A stretch of 51,457 bases of DNA from Nocardia takedensis NBRC 100417 (GCF_000308695.1 NZ_BAGG01000023.1:1-51457); one strand, 5' to 3'; positions 37,706 to 49,562 are shown, counted from the stretch's first letter. A program made the numbers and translations. The notes: generated by a model not told the origin, from the sequence alone.

Positions 37706-37785
37706 AGTCGGTCGTCGTGAGCGAGTGGATCGAGAAGACGACGCCGGGTAAAGGCGTGCCGGGCGAGCGCGAGGGGCGGTCGTGA
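37703..37785 (+). promoter_or_regulatory. atp operon promoter with a coupled 22-codon ORF
   Basis: TAAAGT (37703-37708) is a -10-like box that ends 8 bases before a GTG at 37717. That GTG opens a 22-codon frame (VSEWIEKTTPGKGVPGEREGRS) whose TGA (37783-37785) overlaps the atpI GTG start as GTGA. The arrangement suggests a leaderless micro-ORF that feeds ribosomes to atpI. GAGGGG before the atpI start could also act alone. Confidence 0.4.
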
Positions 37786-38240
37786 GCTCGACTCCGAAAC
37801 CGGTCCCCGGCCCCGACGCCCCGTTGCGCGCGGCCCTGCGATACGGGCTGATCGGTCTCGCCGTCTTGGTCGTGCTGTCGGTGGCGCTGGGCACGGCGCT
37901 CGCGGGGACGCCCGGCCTGTGGGGCGCGCTGATCGGCGCGGCCATCGGCGGCGGCTTCATCCTCACCACCGCGGCGGTCATCCTGTTCGGCGCGAAGCTC
38001 CCGCCCAGCACCGCGGGCCTGGTCATGCTGGTCAGCTGGGTCGGCAAGGTGCTGGTCGTGCTGATCGTGGTGGGTGTGCTCAACAACTTCGCCTTCTACG
38101 ACCGCACCGTGCTGTTCCTGACCGTGATCGGCGCGCTGCTGATCGTCCTCGGAGCCGAGACCTACGGTGTTCTGCGCCAGAAGGTTCCGTACGTGACCAC
38201 CACCGCGGGCGATCCCGACCCCGAGCCGAGCGGCGAATAG
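37782..38240 (+). CDS. atpI: AtpI-like membrane protein at the head of the ATP synthase operon
   Basis: A 152-residue protein with four predicted membrane helices (LRYGLIGLAVLVVLSVALG, LWGALIGAAIGGGFILTTA, TAGLVMLVSWVGKVLVVLI, VLFLTVIGALLIVLGAETY). Position and size match AtpI/Rv1303-type proteins, which help assemble the c-ring or supply ions; sequence is poorly conserved in this family, so the symbol rests mainly on context. It lies 300 bases upstream of the proposed atpB start, a gap that holds a structured element. Confidence 0.8.
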   Translation: MSSTPKPVPGPDAPLRAALRYGLIGLAVLVVLSVALGTALAGTPGLWGALIGAAIGGGFILTTAAVILFGAKLPPSTAGLVMLVSWVGKVLVVLIVVGVLNNFAFYDRTVLFLTVIGALLIVLGAETYGVLRQKVPYVTTTAGDPDPEPSGE

Positions 38241-38244
38241 CTTC

Positions 38245-38311
38245 ACCCCCCTACACAGCGTCGTAGATAGCTTGGTAAAGTGTTGGTAAGCAAGCGACCA
38301 AGGTAGGGGGG
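38245..38311 (+). promoter_or_regulatory. Structured element in the atpI-atpB gap
   Basis: CCCCCCTAC (38246-38254) pairs perfectly with GTAGGGGGG (38303-38311). Inside, CTTGGT (38271-38276) pairs with ACCAAG (38297-38302), flush with the outer stem on the 3' side, leaving a 16-base bulge on the 5' side. A direct repeat TTGGTAA (38272-38278 and 38283-38289) lies in the centre. The segment is AT-richer than its surroundings and begins 5 bases after the atpI stop. It could be a regulatory RNA fold, a terminator/processing signal or a protein-binding site. Confidence 0.45.
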
Positions 38312-38539
38312 ATCACCGGATCCCTCGCCGTGCCGCTATGCTTACTGCCGTGCCGGGCCCCGAGGTTCCGGTTCTGCATGTCGACGAATGTCGCCGACAC
38401 CCGTACAGACGCCCCGGGCGGGTTTTGCCGCGCAGCTGCTGACGAATTTCGAGCCGACCTGAGTCGACCCAATTGATCGTCAATGTCCGATCGAACCGCG
38501 GAAATGAACGTACCCGCGGCCCGAACACGGGAGAGAACG

Positions 38540-39331
38540 CTGAGCGTCACCACTTTGGCGGCCGAGTTCCACGCGCCGTCGCTTACCGACTTCTTCCCTC
38601 CAGCTGTGCTGTTCGAGGGAACGCCGTTCGAACTCGATCGATTGATGCTGGTTCGGCTGCTGATGACCGCGGTGCTGGTGGGTGTCATGCTCCTGGCTTT
38701 CCGCTCGCCGAAGATCATCCCGCGCGGACTTCAGAATGTCGCCGAGACGGGTCTGGTCTTCGTGAAGGAGCAGATTTGCGACGAGGTCCTCGGTAAGGAA
38801 AGCGGACGCAAGTTCTTCCCGCTGATCGCGACGATCTTCTTCACGGTTCTCTTTCTGAACTTCTCCGGCATCGTTCCGGGCTTGAACATCTCCTCGAACG
38901 CCCGAATCGGTATGCCGCTGGTGTTGGCCGCGGTCGTGTACGTGGTGTTCAACTACGTGGGTATCAAGAAGTACGGCTTCTTCAAGTACGTGCGCAGCAG
39001 CATCGTGGTGCCGAACGTGCCGCCCGCGCTGCACGTGCTGCTGATCCCCATCGAGTTCGTCTCGACCTTCATCCTGCGCCCGTTCACGCTGACCGTCCGA
39101 CTCATGGCCAACATGCTGGCGGGCCACATCATGCTGGTGCTGTTCTTCAGCGCCACCTGGTTCTTCTTGTTCGACGCCGCCGCCTGGATGAAGGTGTTCT
39201 CGCCGTTCTCGCTGCTCGCCGGTCTCGGCTTCACGCTGTTCGAGATGCTGGTCATCTTCCTGCAGGCCTACGTGTTCGCGCTGCTGACCGCGGTGTACAT
39301 CAGCCTGGCGCAGCACGCCGACGACCACTGA
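38540..39331 (+). CDS. atpB: ATP synthase F0 subunit a
   Basis: The stator channel subunit; about five to six membrane helices and the key arginine in FILRPFTLTVRLMANMLAGH, which works against the AtpE carboxylate. Start is uncertain: in-frame ATGs at 38483 and 38504 have no ribosome site, while GGGAGAG (38529-38535) precedes a CTG at 38540, from which the protein would read (M)SVTTLAAEFHAPS, 263 residues. The longer form would be 282 residues. The sequence resembles the Rhodococcus/Nocardia type rather than the mycobacterial one. AtpE follows after 81 bases. Confidence 0.93.
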   Translation: MSVTTLAAEFHAPSLTDFFPPAVLFEGTPFELDRLMLVRLLMTAVLVGVMLLAFRSPKIIPRGLQNVAETGLVFVKEQICDEVLGKESGRKFFPLIATIFFTVLFLNFSGIVPGLNISSNARIGMPLVLAAVVYVVFNYVGIKKYGFFKYVRSSIVVPNVPPALHVLLIPIEFVSTFILRPFTLTVRLMANMLAGHIMLVLFFSATWFFLFDAAAWMKVFSPFSLLAGLGFTLFEMLVIFLQAYVFALLTAVYISLAQHADDH

Positions 39332-39661
<330 letters not shown>

Positions 39662-39666
39662 TTCCG

Positions 39667-40227
39667 ATGTACGAGATCACAGTGCTCGCGGCGTCCGAGG
39701 GAGAGGATGTGAATCCCCTCATCCCCGAGACGTACGACATCGTCTGGTCCGTGGTCTGCGTCGCGATCATCGCGGTGCTGTTCTACAAGTACGTCGTCCC
39801 GCGTCTGCTGAAGACGTTGGACGAGCGTACCGACAAGATCGAAGGCGGCATCGCTCGCGCGGAGTCCGCCCAGGAAGAGGCCAAGGCGACGCTGCAGCAG
39901 TACCAGCAGCAGTTGGCCGACGCCAGGCTCGAGGCCGCGCGCATCCGTGAGGACGCGCGTACCCAGGGCCAGCAGATCCTGGCGCAGATGCGTTCGGAGG
40001 CCCAGGCCGAGAGCGACCGCATCGTGGCCGCCGGTCACAGCCAGCTGGAAGCCCAGCGCCAGCAGATCCTGACCGAACTGCGTTCCGAGGTCGGCCGCAC
40101 CGCCGTCGACCTGGCCGAGAAGATCATCGGGCAGTCGGTTTCGGACGACGCCAAGCAGGCGGCGTCGATCGAGCGGTTCCTCGCCGAACTCGACGACACC
40201 GATGCGGGCATCGGGGTCGGAAGGTAA
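39667..40227 (+). CDS. atpF: ATP synthase F0 subunit b
   Basis: A 186-residue peripheral-stalk subunit: one N-terminal membrane helix ([19 protein letters not shown]) then a long charged coiled coil ([21 protein letters not shown]) that reaches to F1. The start lies 5 bases after the atpE stop. Size is standard; the C-terminal end is acidic ([10 protein letters not shown]). Unlike mycobacteria, no second b-like segment is fused to the delta subunit. Confidence 0.96.
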   Translation: MYEITVLAASEGEDVNPLIPETYDIVWSVVCVAIIAVLFYKYVVPRLLKTLDERTDKIEGGIARAESAQEEAKATLQQYQQQLADARLEAARIREDARTQGQQILAQMRSEAQAESDRIVAAGHSQLEAQRQQILTELRSEVGRTAVDLAEKIIGQSVSDDAKQAASIERFLAELDDTDAGIGVGR

Positions 40228-40246
40228 CGACGCGAAAGTGAGAAGC

Positions 40247-41056
40247 ATGTACGCAGCGAGCCGCGAGGCGAGCGCCCGGTCCAGGGAGGCGTTGCGCGCC
40301 GCCCTGACCGGAAGCGACAGTGTTGCCGCGACGACGGGCTCGGAACTGTTCGCCGTCGTCGGGGTGCTGGACGACCAGCGTTCGCTGCGTGTTGCGCTCG
40401 CGGACGTGTCGGTGCCGGGTTCGGTGCGCGCCGAACTGAGTGAGCGGGTCTTCGGAAGCAAGGTCAGCGCCGCGACGCAGGCGGTGCTGACCACCGCCGT
40501 CGCCCAGGACTGGTCCCGCACCGCCGACCTCGTCGACACCTTGGTGTTGCTCGGTCAGGAAGCGCTGCTGGAGTCCGCGGGCGACAGCGGCCGGGCCGAC
40601 GCGGTCGAGGACGAGCTGTTCCGGCTGGGCCGGATCGTCGCCGACAACCCCGATCTGGAGCAGGCGCTCTCGGATCGCGCGAAGCCCGCCTCGGCCAAGC
40701 GCGACCTGGTGGCGCGGCTGCTGACCGGCAAGGTCGAACCCATCACGCTGACCCTGGCCGAGCAGGTGGTGACCAGGCACAGCGCCGGGATCGGCGCGGC
40801 CTTCGACGAGCTGTCCGATCTGGCCGCCAACCGGCGCGATCAGATCGTGGCGCACGTGCAGGCCGCGATCACCCTGTCCGAACAGCAGCGCGATCGCCTC
40901 GCGGCCTCCCTCGGGCGCATCTACGGCAAGCCGGTCACGGTGCACGTGCAGGTCGACCCGAGTCTGCTGAGCGGCCTGGTCGTGCGCGTCGGCGACGACG
41001 TGATCGACGGCAGCGCCATCGGCCGACTGGAGCGGTTGCGACGCGAGCTGGCCTGA
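40247..41056 (+). CDS. atpH: ATP synthase F1 subunit delta
   Basis: A 269-residue delta subunit joining the peripheral stalk to F1, with the conserved C-terminal [26 protein letters not shown]. It is longer than the 180-residue proteobacterial form, as usual in actinobacteria, but lacks the extra N-terminal b-like domain of the 446-residue mycobacterial AtpH. The ATG at 40247 follows GAGAAG and starts MYAASREAS, a typical actinobacterial N-terminus. Confidence 0.96.
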   Translation: MYAASREASARSREALRAALTGSDSVAATTGSELFAVVGVLDDQRSLRVALADVSVPGSVRAELSERVFGSKVSAATQAVLTTAVAQDWSRTADLVDTLVLLGQEALLESAGDSGRADAVEDELFRLGRIVADNPDLEQALSDRAKPASAKRDLVARLLTGKVEPITLTLAEQVVTRHSAGIGAAFDELSDLAANRRDQIVAHVQAAITLSEQQRDRLAASLGRIYGKPVTVHVQVDPSLLSGLVVRVGDDVIDGSAIGRLERLRRELA

Positions 41057-41123
41057 GCCTGCGCCGCCGCGCACCGCACCACCCCCCGACATTCGAGAAC
41101 GACACAGCGAGAGCAGGAAGAAC

Positions 41124-42761
41124 ATGGCGGAGCTGACGATCTCCTCCGACGAGATCCGTAGCGCGATCGAGAGCTACACCCAGAGCTACAAACCCGAGAC
41201 CTCCATCGAAGAAGTCGGTGTGGTCACCGACACCAGCGACGGCATCGCGCACGTCTCCGGTCTGCCCTCGGCGATGGCCAACGAGCTGCTCGAATTCCCG
41301 GGCGGTGTGCTCGGCGTGGCGCTGAACCTCGAGGATCGCGAGATCGGTGCGGTCATCCTCGGCGAGTACGCCGAGATCGAGGAGGGCCAGCAGGTCCGCC
41401 GCACCGGCGACGTGCTCTCGGTTCCGGTCGGTGACAAGTTCCTCGGTCGCGTGGTCAACCCGCTCGGCCAGCCGATCGACGGCCTGGGCGAGATCGAGGC
41501 CGACGAGCAGCGCGTGCTCGAGCTGCAGGCCGCGACCGTGCTGGAGCGTCAGCCGGTCGAGGAGCCGCTGGCCACCGGCATCACCGCCATCGACGCCCTG
41601 ACCGCCATCGGCCGCGGCCAGCGTCAGCTGATCATCGGCGACCGCAAGACCGGCAAGACCGCGGTCACCATCGACGCGATCCTGGCGCAGAAGGCGAACT
41701 GGGAGTCCGGCGATCCGACCAAGCAGGTGCGCTGCATCTACGTCGCGATCGGCCAGAAGGGCTCGACCATCGCGGGCGTGAAGTCGGCCCTCGAGGCGCA
41801 CGGCGCGATGGAGTACACCACCATCGTCGCGGCCCCGGCCTCCGACTCCGCCGGCTTCAAGTGGCTGGCCCCCTACACCGGTTCGGCCCTCGGTCAGCAC
41901 TGGATGTACCAGGGCAAGCACGTCCTGATCGTGTTCGACGACCTGACCAAGCAGGCCGAGGCGTACCGCGCCATCTCGCTGCTGCTGCGTCGCCCGCCGG
42001 GCCGCGAGGCGTACCCGGGTGACGTCTTCTACCTGCACTCGCGCCTGCTGGAGCGTTGCGCGAAGCTCTCCGACGCGATGGGCGCGGGGTCGATGACCGG
42101 TCTGCCGATCATCGAGACCAAGGCCAACGACATCTCGGCCTTCATTCCGACCAACGTGATCTCCATCACCGACGGCCAGGTCTTCCTCGAGTCCGACCTG
42201 TTCAACAAGGGCGTCCGCCCGGCGATCAACGTCGGCACCTCGGTCTCCCGCGTCGGTGGCGCCGCCCAGACCAAGGGCATGAAGAAGGTCGCCGGTTCGC
42301 TGCGTCTGGAAATGGCGCAGTTCCGTGAGCTCGAGGCGTTCTCCGCCTTCGCCTCCGACCTCGACGCCGCCTCGCTGGCGCAGCTCGAGCGCGGCGCGCG
42401 CTGGGTCGAACTGCTCAAGCAGGACCAGTACTCCCCGGTCGCCGTCGAGGATCAGATCGTCTCGATCTACCTGGTCGACGCCGGTTACTACGACTCGGTC
42501 CCCGTCGGCGACATCCGTCGCTTCAACGGCGAACTGCTCGAGGACCTGCACCGCGAGGCCCCCGACGCCTTCGCCTCCATCGAGGGCGGCAAGGTCCTCA
42601 CCGGTGACGCGGCGGACGCGATCAAGGCCGCGACCGACAAGTTCAAGCAGGGCTTCCTCGCCTCCGACGGCAGCCGCGTGGTGAACGAGGCCGACGCCGG
42701 CGAACTCGACCACGAAGAGGTCGAATCGCTGTCGGTCACCCGCAAGCACGTCGAGAAGTAG
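41124..42761 (+). CDS. atpA: ATP synthase F1 subunit alpha
   Basis: The 545-residue non-catalytic nucleotide-binding subunit. Walker A is GDRKTGKT with K178; [25 protein letters not shown] and [17 protein letters not shown] are family hallmarks, and the arginine finger lies in the latter. The C-terminus has a short acidic extension ([17 protein letters not shown]), a feature of actinobacterial alpha subunits linked in mycobacteria to suppression of ATP hydrolysis. Ribosome site AGGAAG precedes the ATG. Confidence 0.98.
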   Translation: MAELTISSDEIRSAIESYTQSYKPETSIEEVGVVTDTSDGIAHVSGLPSAMANELLEFPGGVLGVALNLEDREIGAVILGEYAEIEEGQQVRRTGDVLSVPVGDKFLGRVVNPLGQPIDGLGEIEADEQRVLELQAATVLERQPVEEPLATGITAIDALTAIGRGQRQLIIGDRKTGKTAVTIDAILAQKANWESGDPTKQVRCIYVAIGQKGSTIAGVKSALEAHGAMEYTTIVAAPASDSAGFKWLAPYTGSALGQHWMYQGKHVLIVFDDLTKQAEAYRAISLLLRRPPGREAYPGDVFYLHSRLLERCAKLSDAMGAGSMTGLPIIETKANDISAFIPTNVISITDGQVFLESDLFNKGVRPAINVGTSVSRVGGAAQTKGMKKVAGSLRLEMAQFRELEAFSAFASDLDAASLAQLERGARWVELLKQDQYSPVAVEDQIVSIYLVDAGYYDSVPVGDIRRFNGELLEDLHREAPDAFASIEGGKVLTGDAADAIKAATDKFKQGFLASDGSRVVNEADAGELDHEEVESLSVTRKHVEK

Positions 42762-42815
42762 GTCGGCGGCCCGTGATGCGTCATTCGATACGCGGCGAAG
42801 CAGGGAGGTTGAACC

Positions 42816-45309
<2,494 letters not shown>

Positions 45310-45315
45310 TCACCG

Positions 45316-45693
45316 ATGGCTGAGATGTCAGTGGATCTGGTCGCCGTGGAACGGCGGCTCTGGTCGGGGCGGGCGAGTTTCGTCAGCGCGCAGACCACCG
45401 AGGGACAGATCGGCATCATGGCCGGTCACGAGCCGCTGCTCGGCCAGTTGGTCGAGGGCGGCATCGTGAACATCGTCCCGGTCGAGGGTGAGCGCATCGT
45501 CGCGGCCGTGCACGGTGGCTTCTTCTCGGTGACCGCCGACAGCGTCCGGGTGCTGGCCGAGTCCGCGGAGTTCGCGGGCGAGGTCGACGTCGAGTCGGCC
45601 CGCCGGGTGCTCGCCGACGCGGCGGCCTCGGAGGAGGAGCAGAAGGTCGCGCAGGCCCAGGTGCGCGCGTTCGAGCAGGCCGCACAGCTCTGA
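45316..45693 (+). CDS. atpC: ATP synthase F1 subunit epsilon
   Basis: A 125-residue subunit with the N-terminal beta-sandwich ([43 protein letters not shown]) and a short C-terminal helical part ([20 protein letters not shown]). The C-terminal helices are shorter than in E. coli, as in mycobacteria, which weakens epsilon-based inhibition. It closes the operon; a perfect-stem terminator follows 23 bases later. Confidence 0.96.
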   Translation: MAEMSVDLVAVERRLWSGRASFVSAQTTEGQIGIMAGHEPLLGQLVEGGIVNIVPVEGERIVAAVHGGFFSVTADSVRVLAESAEFAGEVDVESARRVLADAAASEEEQKVAQAQVRAFEQAAQL

Positions 45694-45716
45694 GGCCAGT
45701 TCTGTTGTGAACAATG

Positions 45717-45756
45717 CCATTGTCGGCGGCGAAGGGGACTTCGCCGCCGACAATGG
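45717..45756 (+). terminator. atp operon terminator
   Basis: A perfect 18-bp stem (45717-45734 with 45739-45756, outermost CCATTG/CAATGG) encloses a GGGA loop, followed by TTTC. This is the strongest hairpin in the window. Confidence 0.88.
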
Positions 45757-45897
45757 TTTCGGGCCCCGGTATTCCGGTAGGCCCGATGGTTTTCCGGCCC
45801 GCCTGATGGGCCGTTCGCGGCCTCGTGTTTGAATGTCGCAACGGAGGGGTATCCGGCAGGATTCTCGTACCGTCGCCGAGTGGAAGGAAGAACAGCA

Positions 45898-46332
45898 TTG
45901 CAGACCGGGATGGTTGTTCTGATCATTCTGGTGTCGGTGCTGGTCGGACTCGCCCTGATATCGATCTACCGGCTCGTCATGCTGCGCCGCGGCGGCACCG
46001 CCGCGATCCTGCGGGTGTTGCCCGCCCAGGGCGGCCAGGGGTGGCGGCACGGCCTGATCCGCTACGACGAGGACAGGCTCGTCTTCTACAAGCTCACGAG
46101 TCTGCGACTGGGCCCGGATTCCACGATCCGGCGGCGCGGCATCGAAATCGGTGACCGGCGCGGCCCGGTGGGCGACGAGTACGACATCATGACCGACGAG
46201 ATCATCGTGACCGCCGTGGCCGATCACGGCGGGGATTACGAACTCGCGCTCGACCGCGGCGCCCGTGCGGCCTTCCTGTCCTGGGTGGAGTCGCGTCCGT
46301 CGGATCGCACGCGCAGGCTGCCCGGCCTGTAG
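45898..46332 (+). CDS. DUF2550-family membrane protein
   Basis: A 144-residue protein with one N-terminal membrane helix (MVVLIILVSVLVGLALISIYRLVML) and a cytoplasmic domain with WRHGLIRYDEDRLVFYKLTSL and an acidic beta-rich middle. Position directly after the ATP synthase operon matches Rv1312. A TTG at 45898 with GGAAGGAAG upstream is the chosen start; an upstream TTG at 45829 has no ribosome site. Function is unknown in any organism that I can name. Confidence 0.88.
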   Translation: MQTGMVVLIILVSVLVGLALISIYRLVMLRRGGTAAILRVLPAQGGQGWRHGLIRYDEDRLVFYKLTSLRLGPDSTIRRRGIEIGDRRGPVGDEYDIMTDEIIVTAVADHGGDYELALDRGARAAFLSWVESRPSDRTRRLPGL

Positions 46333-46395
46333 CGGGCCCGCTCGGGCTACCCTCGATGACGTCGAACGACTGTCGCGGAAGGGCGGGTATCCCGG

Positions 46396-46980
46396 ATGAG
46401 TGTGCACCTGACTCGGATCTACACCAGGACCGGGGACGACGGGACGACCGGTCTGAGCGATTTCTCCCGGGTGGACAAGACCGATCCGCGCTTGGTGGCC
46501 TACGCCGACTGCGATGAGACCAATGCCGCGATCGGGGTGGCGATCGCGCTGGGCGCGCCGGAGCCGGAACTGCTGGCGGTGCTGCGCCAGGTCCAGAACG
46601 ATCTGTTCGACGCGGGCGCCGATCTGTCCACGCCGGTGGTGGCCGAGCCGAAGTACCCGCCGCTGCGCATCGCCCAGGACTACGTCGACCGGCTGGAGAA
46701 GTGGTGTGACGAGTTCAATGCCGAACTGGCGCCGCTGAATTCGTTCATCCTGCCCGGCGGCACGCCGTTGGCGGCGTTGCTGCACACCGCGCGGACGGTC
46801 GCCCGGCGCGCCGAGCGCTCGGCGTGGGCGGCGGTGTCGGCCTACCCCGACGACACCAGCGCCCTGCCCGCGAAATATCTGAACCGCCTGTCGGATCTGC
46901 TGTTCATCCTGAGCCGTTTCACCAACCCCGAGGGTGACGTGCTGTGGCAGCCGGGCGGCGGCGCGAAGCGCGCGGACTAG
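46396..46980 (+). CDS. Cob(I)alamin adenosyltransferase, PduO type
   Basis: A 194-residue trimeric enzyme that transfers the adenosyl group of ATP to cob(I)alamin, making adenosylcobalamin. Signatures are the N-terminal P-loop-like [14 protein letters not shown], the DETNAAIG helix, and the C-terminal [28 protein letters not shown]. It can supply and deliver the cofactor of the IcmF encoded at 5822-9040. Orthologue position matches Rv1314c, but here it points the same way as the atp operon. The end overlaps the convergent glbN by 4 bases. Confidence 0.95.
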   Translation: MSVHLTRIYTRTGDDGTTGLSDFSRVDKTDPRLVAYADCDETNAAIGVAIALGAPEPELLAVLRQVQNDLFDAGADLSTPVVAEPKYPPLRIAQDYVDRLEKWCDEFNAELAPLNSFILPGGTPLAALLHTARTVARRAERSAWAAVSAYPDDTSALPAKYLNRLSDLLFILSRFTNPEGDVLWQPGGGAKRAD

Positions 46981-47345
46981 CCGACGCGCAGACTCACGAT
47001 GTCCTCGGACAGCGGCGCGACCGTGCCGATGATCTGATCGACGAGTTCCCTGGGCACGCCCGCCGCGCTGAGCGCCGCGCCGAGGTGGCCCGCGACGAGG
47101 TCGAAGTGCTGCTGGGCGATGCCGCGACCCTGGTGGACATCCCGCATCGGCGCGCCGGTGTAGGGCTCCGGTCCGCCCAGAGCCGCGTTGAAGAATTCGG
47201 CCTGCTTGCCCTTGAGGCGCGACATGTTCACGCCGGTGAAGAAGCCTGCCAGTTCCGGGTCGGCCAGGACGCGGACGTAGAAGTCGTCGACCACGGTGGC
47301 GACGGCTTCGGCTCCGCCGATCTGTTCGTAGAGGGAATTCGACAT
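46977..47345 (-). CDS. glbN: Truncated hemoglobin, group I (GlbN/trHbN)
   Basis: A 122-residue 2-on-2 globin very similar to mycobacterial trHbN, as in [40 protein letters not shown] and VHQGRGI. Key residues are Tyr B10 (Y23), the distal Gln (Q48) and the proximal His (H80 in [11 protein letters not shown]). trHbN oxidises nitric oxide to nitrate with bound O2. The ATG at 47345 has a good ribosome site (GGAGG) about 10 bases upstream. It lies 148 bases downstream of the DivIVA-domain gene, with its own palindromic control region. Confidence 0.95.
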   Translation of the reverse strand: MSNSLYEQIGGAEAVATVVDDFYVRVLADPELAGFFTGVNMSRLKGKQAEFFNAALGGPEPYTGAPMRDVHQGRGIAQQHFDLVAGHLGAALSAAGVPRELVDQIIGTVAPLSEDIVSLRVG

Positions 47346-47363
47346 GGAAAGGGTCCTCCGTCT

Positions 47364-47383
47364 GTCGCCACGTACATGGCGAC
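47364..47383. promoter_or_regulatory. Inverted repeat upstream of glbN
   Basis: GTCGCCA (47364-47370) and TGGCGAC (47377-47383) form a perfect 7-bp inverted repeat with 6-base spacer, adjoined by CGACTTGTCG. It lies 19 bases before the glbN ATG, partly beside the ribosome site, so it can be an operator or a leader hairpin. Confidence 0.45.
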
Positions 47384-47393
47384 TTGTCGGTAT

Positions 47394-47427
47394 GTTTTCC
47401 GATCCGAACGGGCTGCGGATCGAAAAC
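47394..47427 (-). terminator. Hairpin after the DivIVA-domain gene
   Basis: GTTTTC(c)GATCCG (47394-47406) pairs with CGGATCGAAAAC (47416-47427), 12 bp with one bulged base and a 9-base loop. It lies 66 bases after the DivIVA-domain stop and would separate that transcript from glbN. The A/T ends make it terminator-like on both strands. Confidence 0.6.
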
Positions 47428-47493
47428 AACTGTAGTGCAACCCTTTTGGCTTCGCAGGCCGAGGAAGTCCGCGCCGAACGGTGTCCGCCCTGA

Positions 47494-48393
47494 TCAACGA
47501 TCCGCCGGTCCGATCTGTGGCGGAGTCCACATGGACACCGCCGACCGAGGCGTCTCGGAGAGAGTCGAACGCGGCGAATCGGGCACCGTCGAACGCGGCA
47601 GTTCGGCGGCCGACGAACGCGACGACTCGGACACGGCCGACCGCGGCCCGTGCGATATCGCCGAGCGCGGCGAGTCGGGCACGGCCGCGCGATCCGGATC
47701 GGGTCGCGTCGACTGCTCCTGCGCCTGACCCAGCTTGTCGATCTCGGTGAACAACGCCTCCACGATCGTGTGCATCTGCTTCTGCGCGATCTGGGCGTAG
47801 GTGCGGATGTACTCGATCTCGGCGGGCACCGGATCGGGGGCGTCGGCGGGGGTGTCGGTCAGCGCGGCGATACCGTCGGCGGCCTGCGCGGCCGACTCCT
47901 GGGCCTGACGCAGGATGTCGGCGTACTGCTCGCGCGCCGCCGTCACCAGTTCGCGCGCGTAGTGCTCGGCCTCGGCCACCGTGGTCTCCGCCGAGATCTG
48001 CGCCTGACTCAACATGTTCACCGCGCGAATGCTCACGCCCAGCAGGTCGTGCTGGGTCTCCTCGCGCAACTGGGTGTTCTCCCGGCGCAGCGCCGCCAAC
48101 TCGCCGCGCAGGGTGTCCACCGTCACGGTGCTCACCGGCGCGGCCTTGTGCAGCGCGAGCTGACGTTCCAGATCGGCGACCCGCGTCGCCAGGTAGTCGT
48201 TGTCGGCCAGCAGCGATTTCTCCCCGCCGTATTCGACCTGTTGGGTCAGCCGCTTGTTGGTGGTGTCCAGGCGGGTCACCTCGCGGGCGATCCGCTCGAG
48301 GAATTCGTCGACCTGCCCCTCGTCGTAGCCGCGCCGTCCCAGCGCCGATCTCTTGAACTGGACTTTCTCGATATCGCGTGGTTTCAGCGCCAT
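47494..48393 (-). CDS. DivIVA/Wag31-domain protein with coiled coil and 8-residue tail repeats
   Basis: A 299-residue protein whose N-terminus ([11 protein letters not shown], then [24 protein letters not shown]) is the membrane-binding DivIVA domain. A coiled coil (about residues 45-130) and a further helical section to about 225 follow. The tail (239-286) is six copies of an 8-residue repeat of the type x-x-x-P-R-S-A/T-V, before [10 protein letters not shown]. Wag31/DivIVA proteins mark the cell pole; this one is a paralogue, as Wag31 itself is usually near ftsZ. The start overlaps the flavohemoglobin gene end by 10 bases. Confidence 0.88.
   Translation of the reverse strand: MALKPRDIEKVQFKRSALGRRGYDEGQVDEFLERIAREVTRLDTTNKRLTQQVEYGGEKSLLADNDYLATRVADLERQLALHKAAPVSTVTVDTLRGELAALRRENTQLREETQHDLLGVSIRAVNMLSQAQISAETTVAEAEHYARELVTAAREQYADILRQAQESAAQAADGIAALTDTPADAPDPVPAEIEYIRTYAQIAQKQMHTIVEALFTEIDKLGQAQEQSTRPDPDRAAVPDSPRSAISHGPRSAVSESSRSSAAELPRSTVPDSPRSTLSETPRSAVSMWTPPQIGPADR
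47536..47679 (-). repeat. Six 24-bp units in the DivIVA-domain gene
   Basis: The six units encode [40 protein letters not shown] and SETPRSAV (residues 239-286). The central R-S is constant, and each unit has Ser/Thr that could be phosphorylated. All copies are in frame. Confidence 0.85.
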
Positions 48394-49562
48394 GTGGGTA
48401 CCTCGTGTCCGCTCGCCGCGGGGACCTCCTCGGTGCCGCCCGCCGGGTCGAAGTTCTCGAATCGGATGGCCGTGCGCGCCAGACCCGCGCCGGTCAGTTC
48501 GTCCCTGGTGTGTTCGACCATCGCGACCGAACCGCAGACCAGGGCGGTGTATCCCTGCCAGTCCGCGGTCCGCGCCGCGACGGCGCCCACCGCCCCTTTG
48601 GCGCCGCGGAAGGCCGGGTCCTCCGACACCACCGGGGTGTAGTGGAACCAGGGCCTGGTGTTCGCCATCTCGGTGAGGAAGGCGTCCTCGTAGAGGTTCC
48701 ACTGGGTTCGAACCCCGTGGAACAGATGCACATTCGCGCTGTTCCCACCCGCGCGCCACTCGGCGTCGAGTTGTTCGACGACCGCCGTCATCGGCGCGAG
48801 TCCGGTGCCGCCCGCGACCATGAGCAGGTCGCCGCGGAATTGCTCGGCGACCGTCAGCGCCGTGCCGACCGGCGCGCCGATTCGCACGGTGTCGCCCGCG
48901 GCGACCTGTCGGGCCAGCGGCGCGCTGACCTGTCCGCCCGCGACGATCTGCACGTGCAGATCGATGGTGCCGTCGGCTCGCGGCGCGTTCGCCGGACTGT
49001 AGTAGCGCCACAGCTTCGGTCGCTGCGCGATCTCCAGGGCGAAGGACTGTCCGGGACTGTAGGCGTAGGGCTGGGTCGGTCGTATCCGCAGGACCGCGAC
49101 GTCGATGCTGCGCCGATCGGCGCCCAGGACCTCGGCCTCCCACCATGCGGGCGAGGTCTGCTCGCTCTCCTCGGCGGCCAGCACCATGATCTTGGCGACC
49201 ACGCCGTAGGCCTCGGCCCAGTCCGCGGCCAGTCGGTCGGTCCACGCCGCGCCCAGGAAGTACTGCAAGGTCGCCAGCAGCGAGGCGCCCGCCGCCGGAT
49301 AGTGATCGGCGACGACGTCGAATTTGCGGTGGTCGCGCCCCAGTTGCCGCACGAAGCTCGGATCGCCGCCGATGCGGTCGACACTGCTGACGATGCGTCC
49401 CAGCGCGGCGAAGAACCGACTCCGCTGGGCGGCCATCGAGACCGGGAACATGGCGCGCACCTCGGGGTGGGCCATGAACAGATGCGAATAGAAGTAGAGA
49501 ACCGCTTCGTCGCCGACTTTCTCGACGTCGCGCCAACTAGCTTGAAGTGCCGGTATATCCAT
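48384..49562 (-). CDS. Flavohemoglobin-type protein (globin plus FAD/NAD reductase)
   Basis: A 392-residue protein with an N-terminal globin domain (residues 1-135; Tyr B10 probably Y25 in YFYSHLF, proximal His H78 in GRDHRKF) and a ferredoxin-reductase-like module: FAD-binding RYYSPANAP and NAD-binding GGTGLAPM. It resembles Hmp-type nitric oxide dioxygenases, but is close to the divergent flavohemoglobins of mycobacteria, which may serve another redox reaction. The ATG at 49562 begins MDIPALQASW, a normal globin helix A. The gene end overlaps the DivIVA-domain start by 10 bases. Confidence 0.9.
   Translation of the reverse strand: MDIPALQASWRDVEKVGDEAVLYFYSHLFMAHPEVRAMFPVSMAAQRSRFFAALGRIVSSVDRIGGDPSFVRQLGRDHRKFDVVADHYPAAGASLLATLQYFLGAAWTDRLAADWAEAYGVVAKIMVLAAEESEQTSPAWWEAEVLGADRRSIDVAVLRIRPTQPYAYSPGQSFALEIAQRPKLWRYYSPANAPRADGTIDLHVQIVAGGQVSAPLARQVAAGDTVRIGAPVGTALTVAEQFRGDLLMVAGGTGLAPMTAVVEQLDAEWRAGGNSANVHLFHGVRTQWNLYEDAFLTEMANTRPWFHYTPVVSEDPAFRGAKGAVGAVAARTADWQGYTALVCGSVAMVEHTRDELTGAGLARTAIRFENFDPAGGTEEVPAASGHEVPTWR

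Noticed and set aside
36434..38086. 550-residue minus-strand ORF opposite wecA
   Set aside because: Antisense shadow of wecA, rich in His, Gln and Arg without a recognisable domain.
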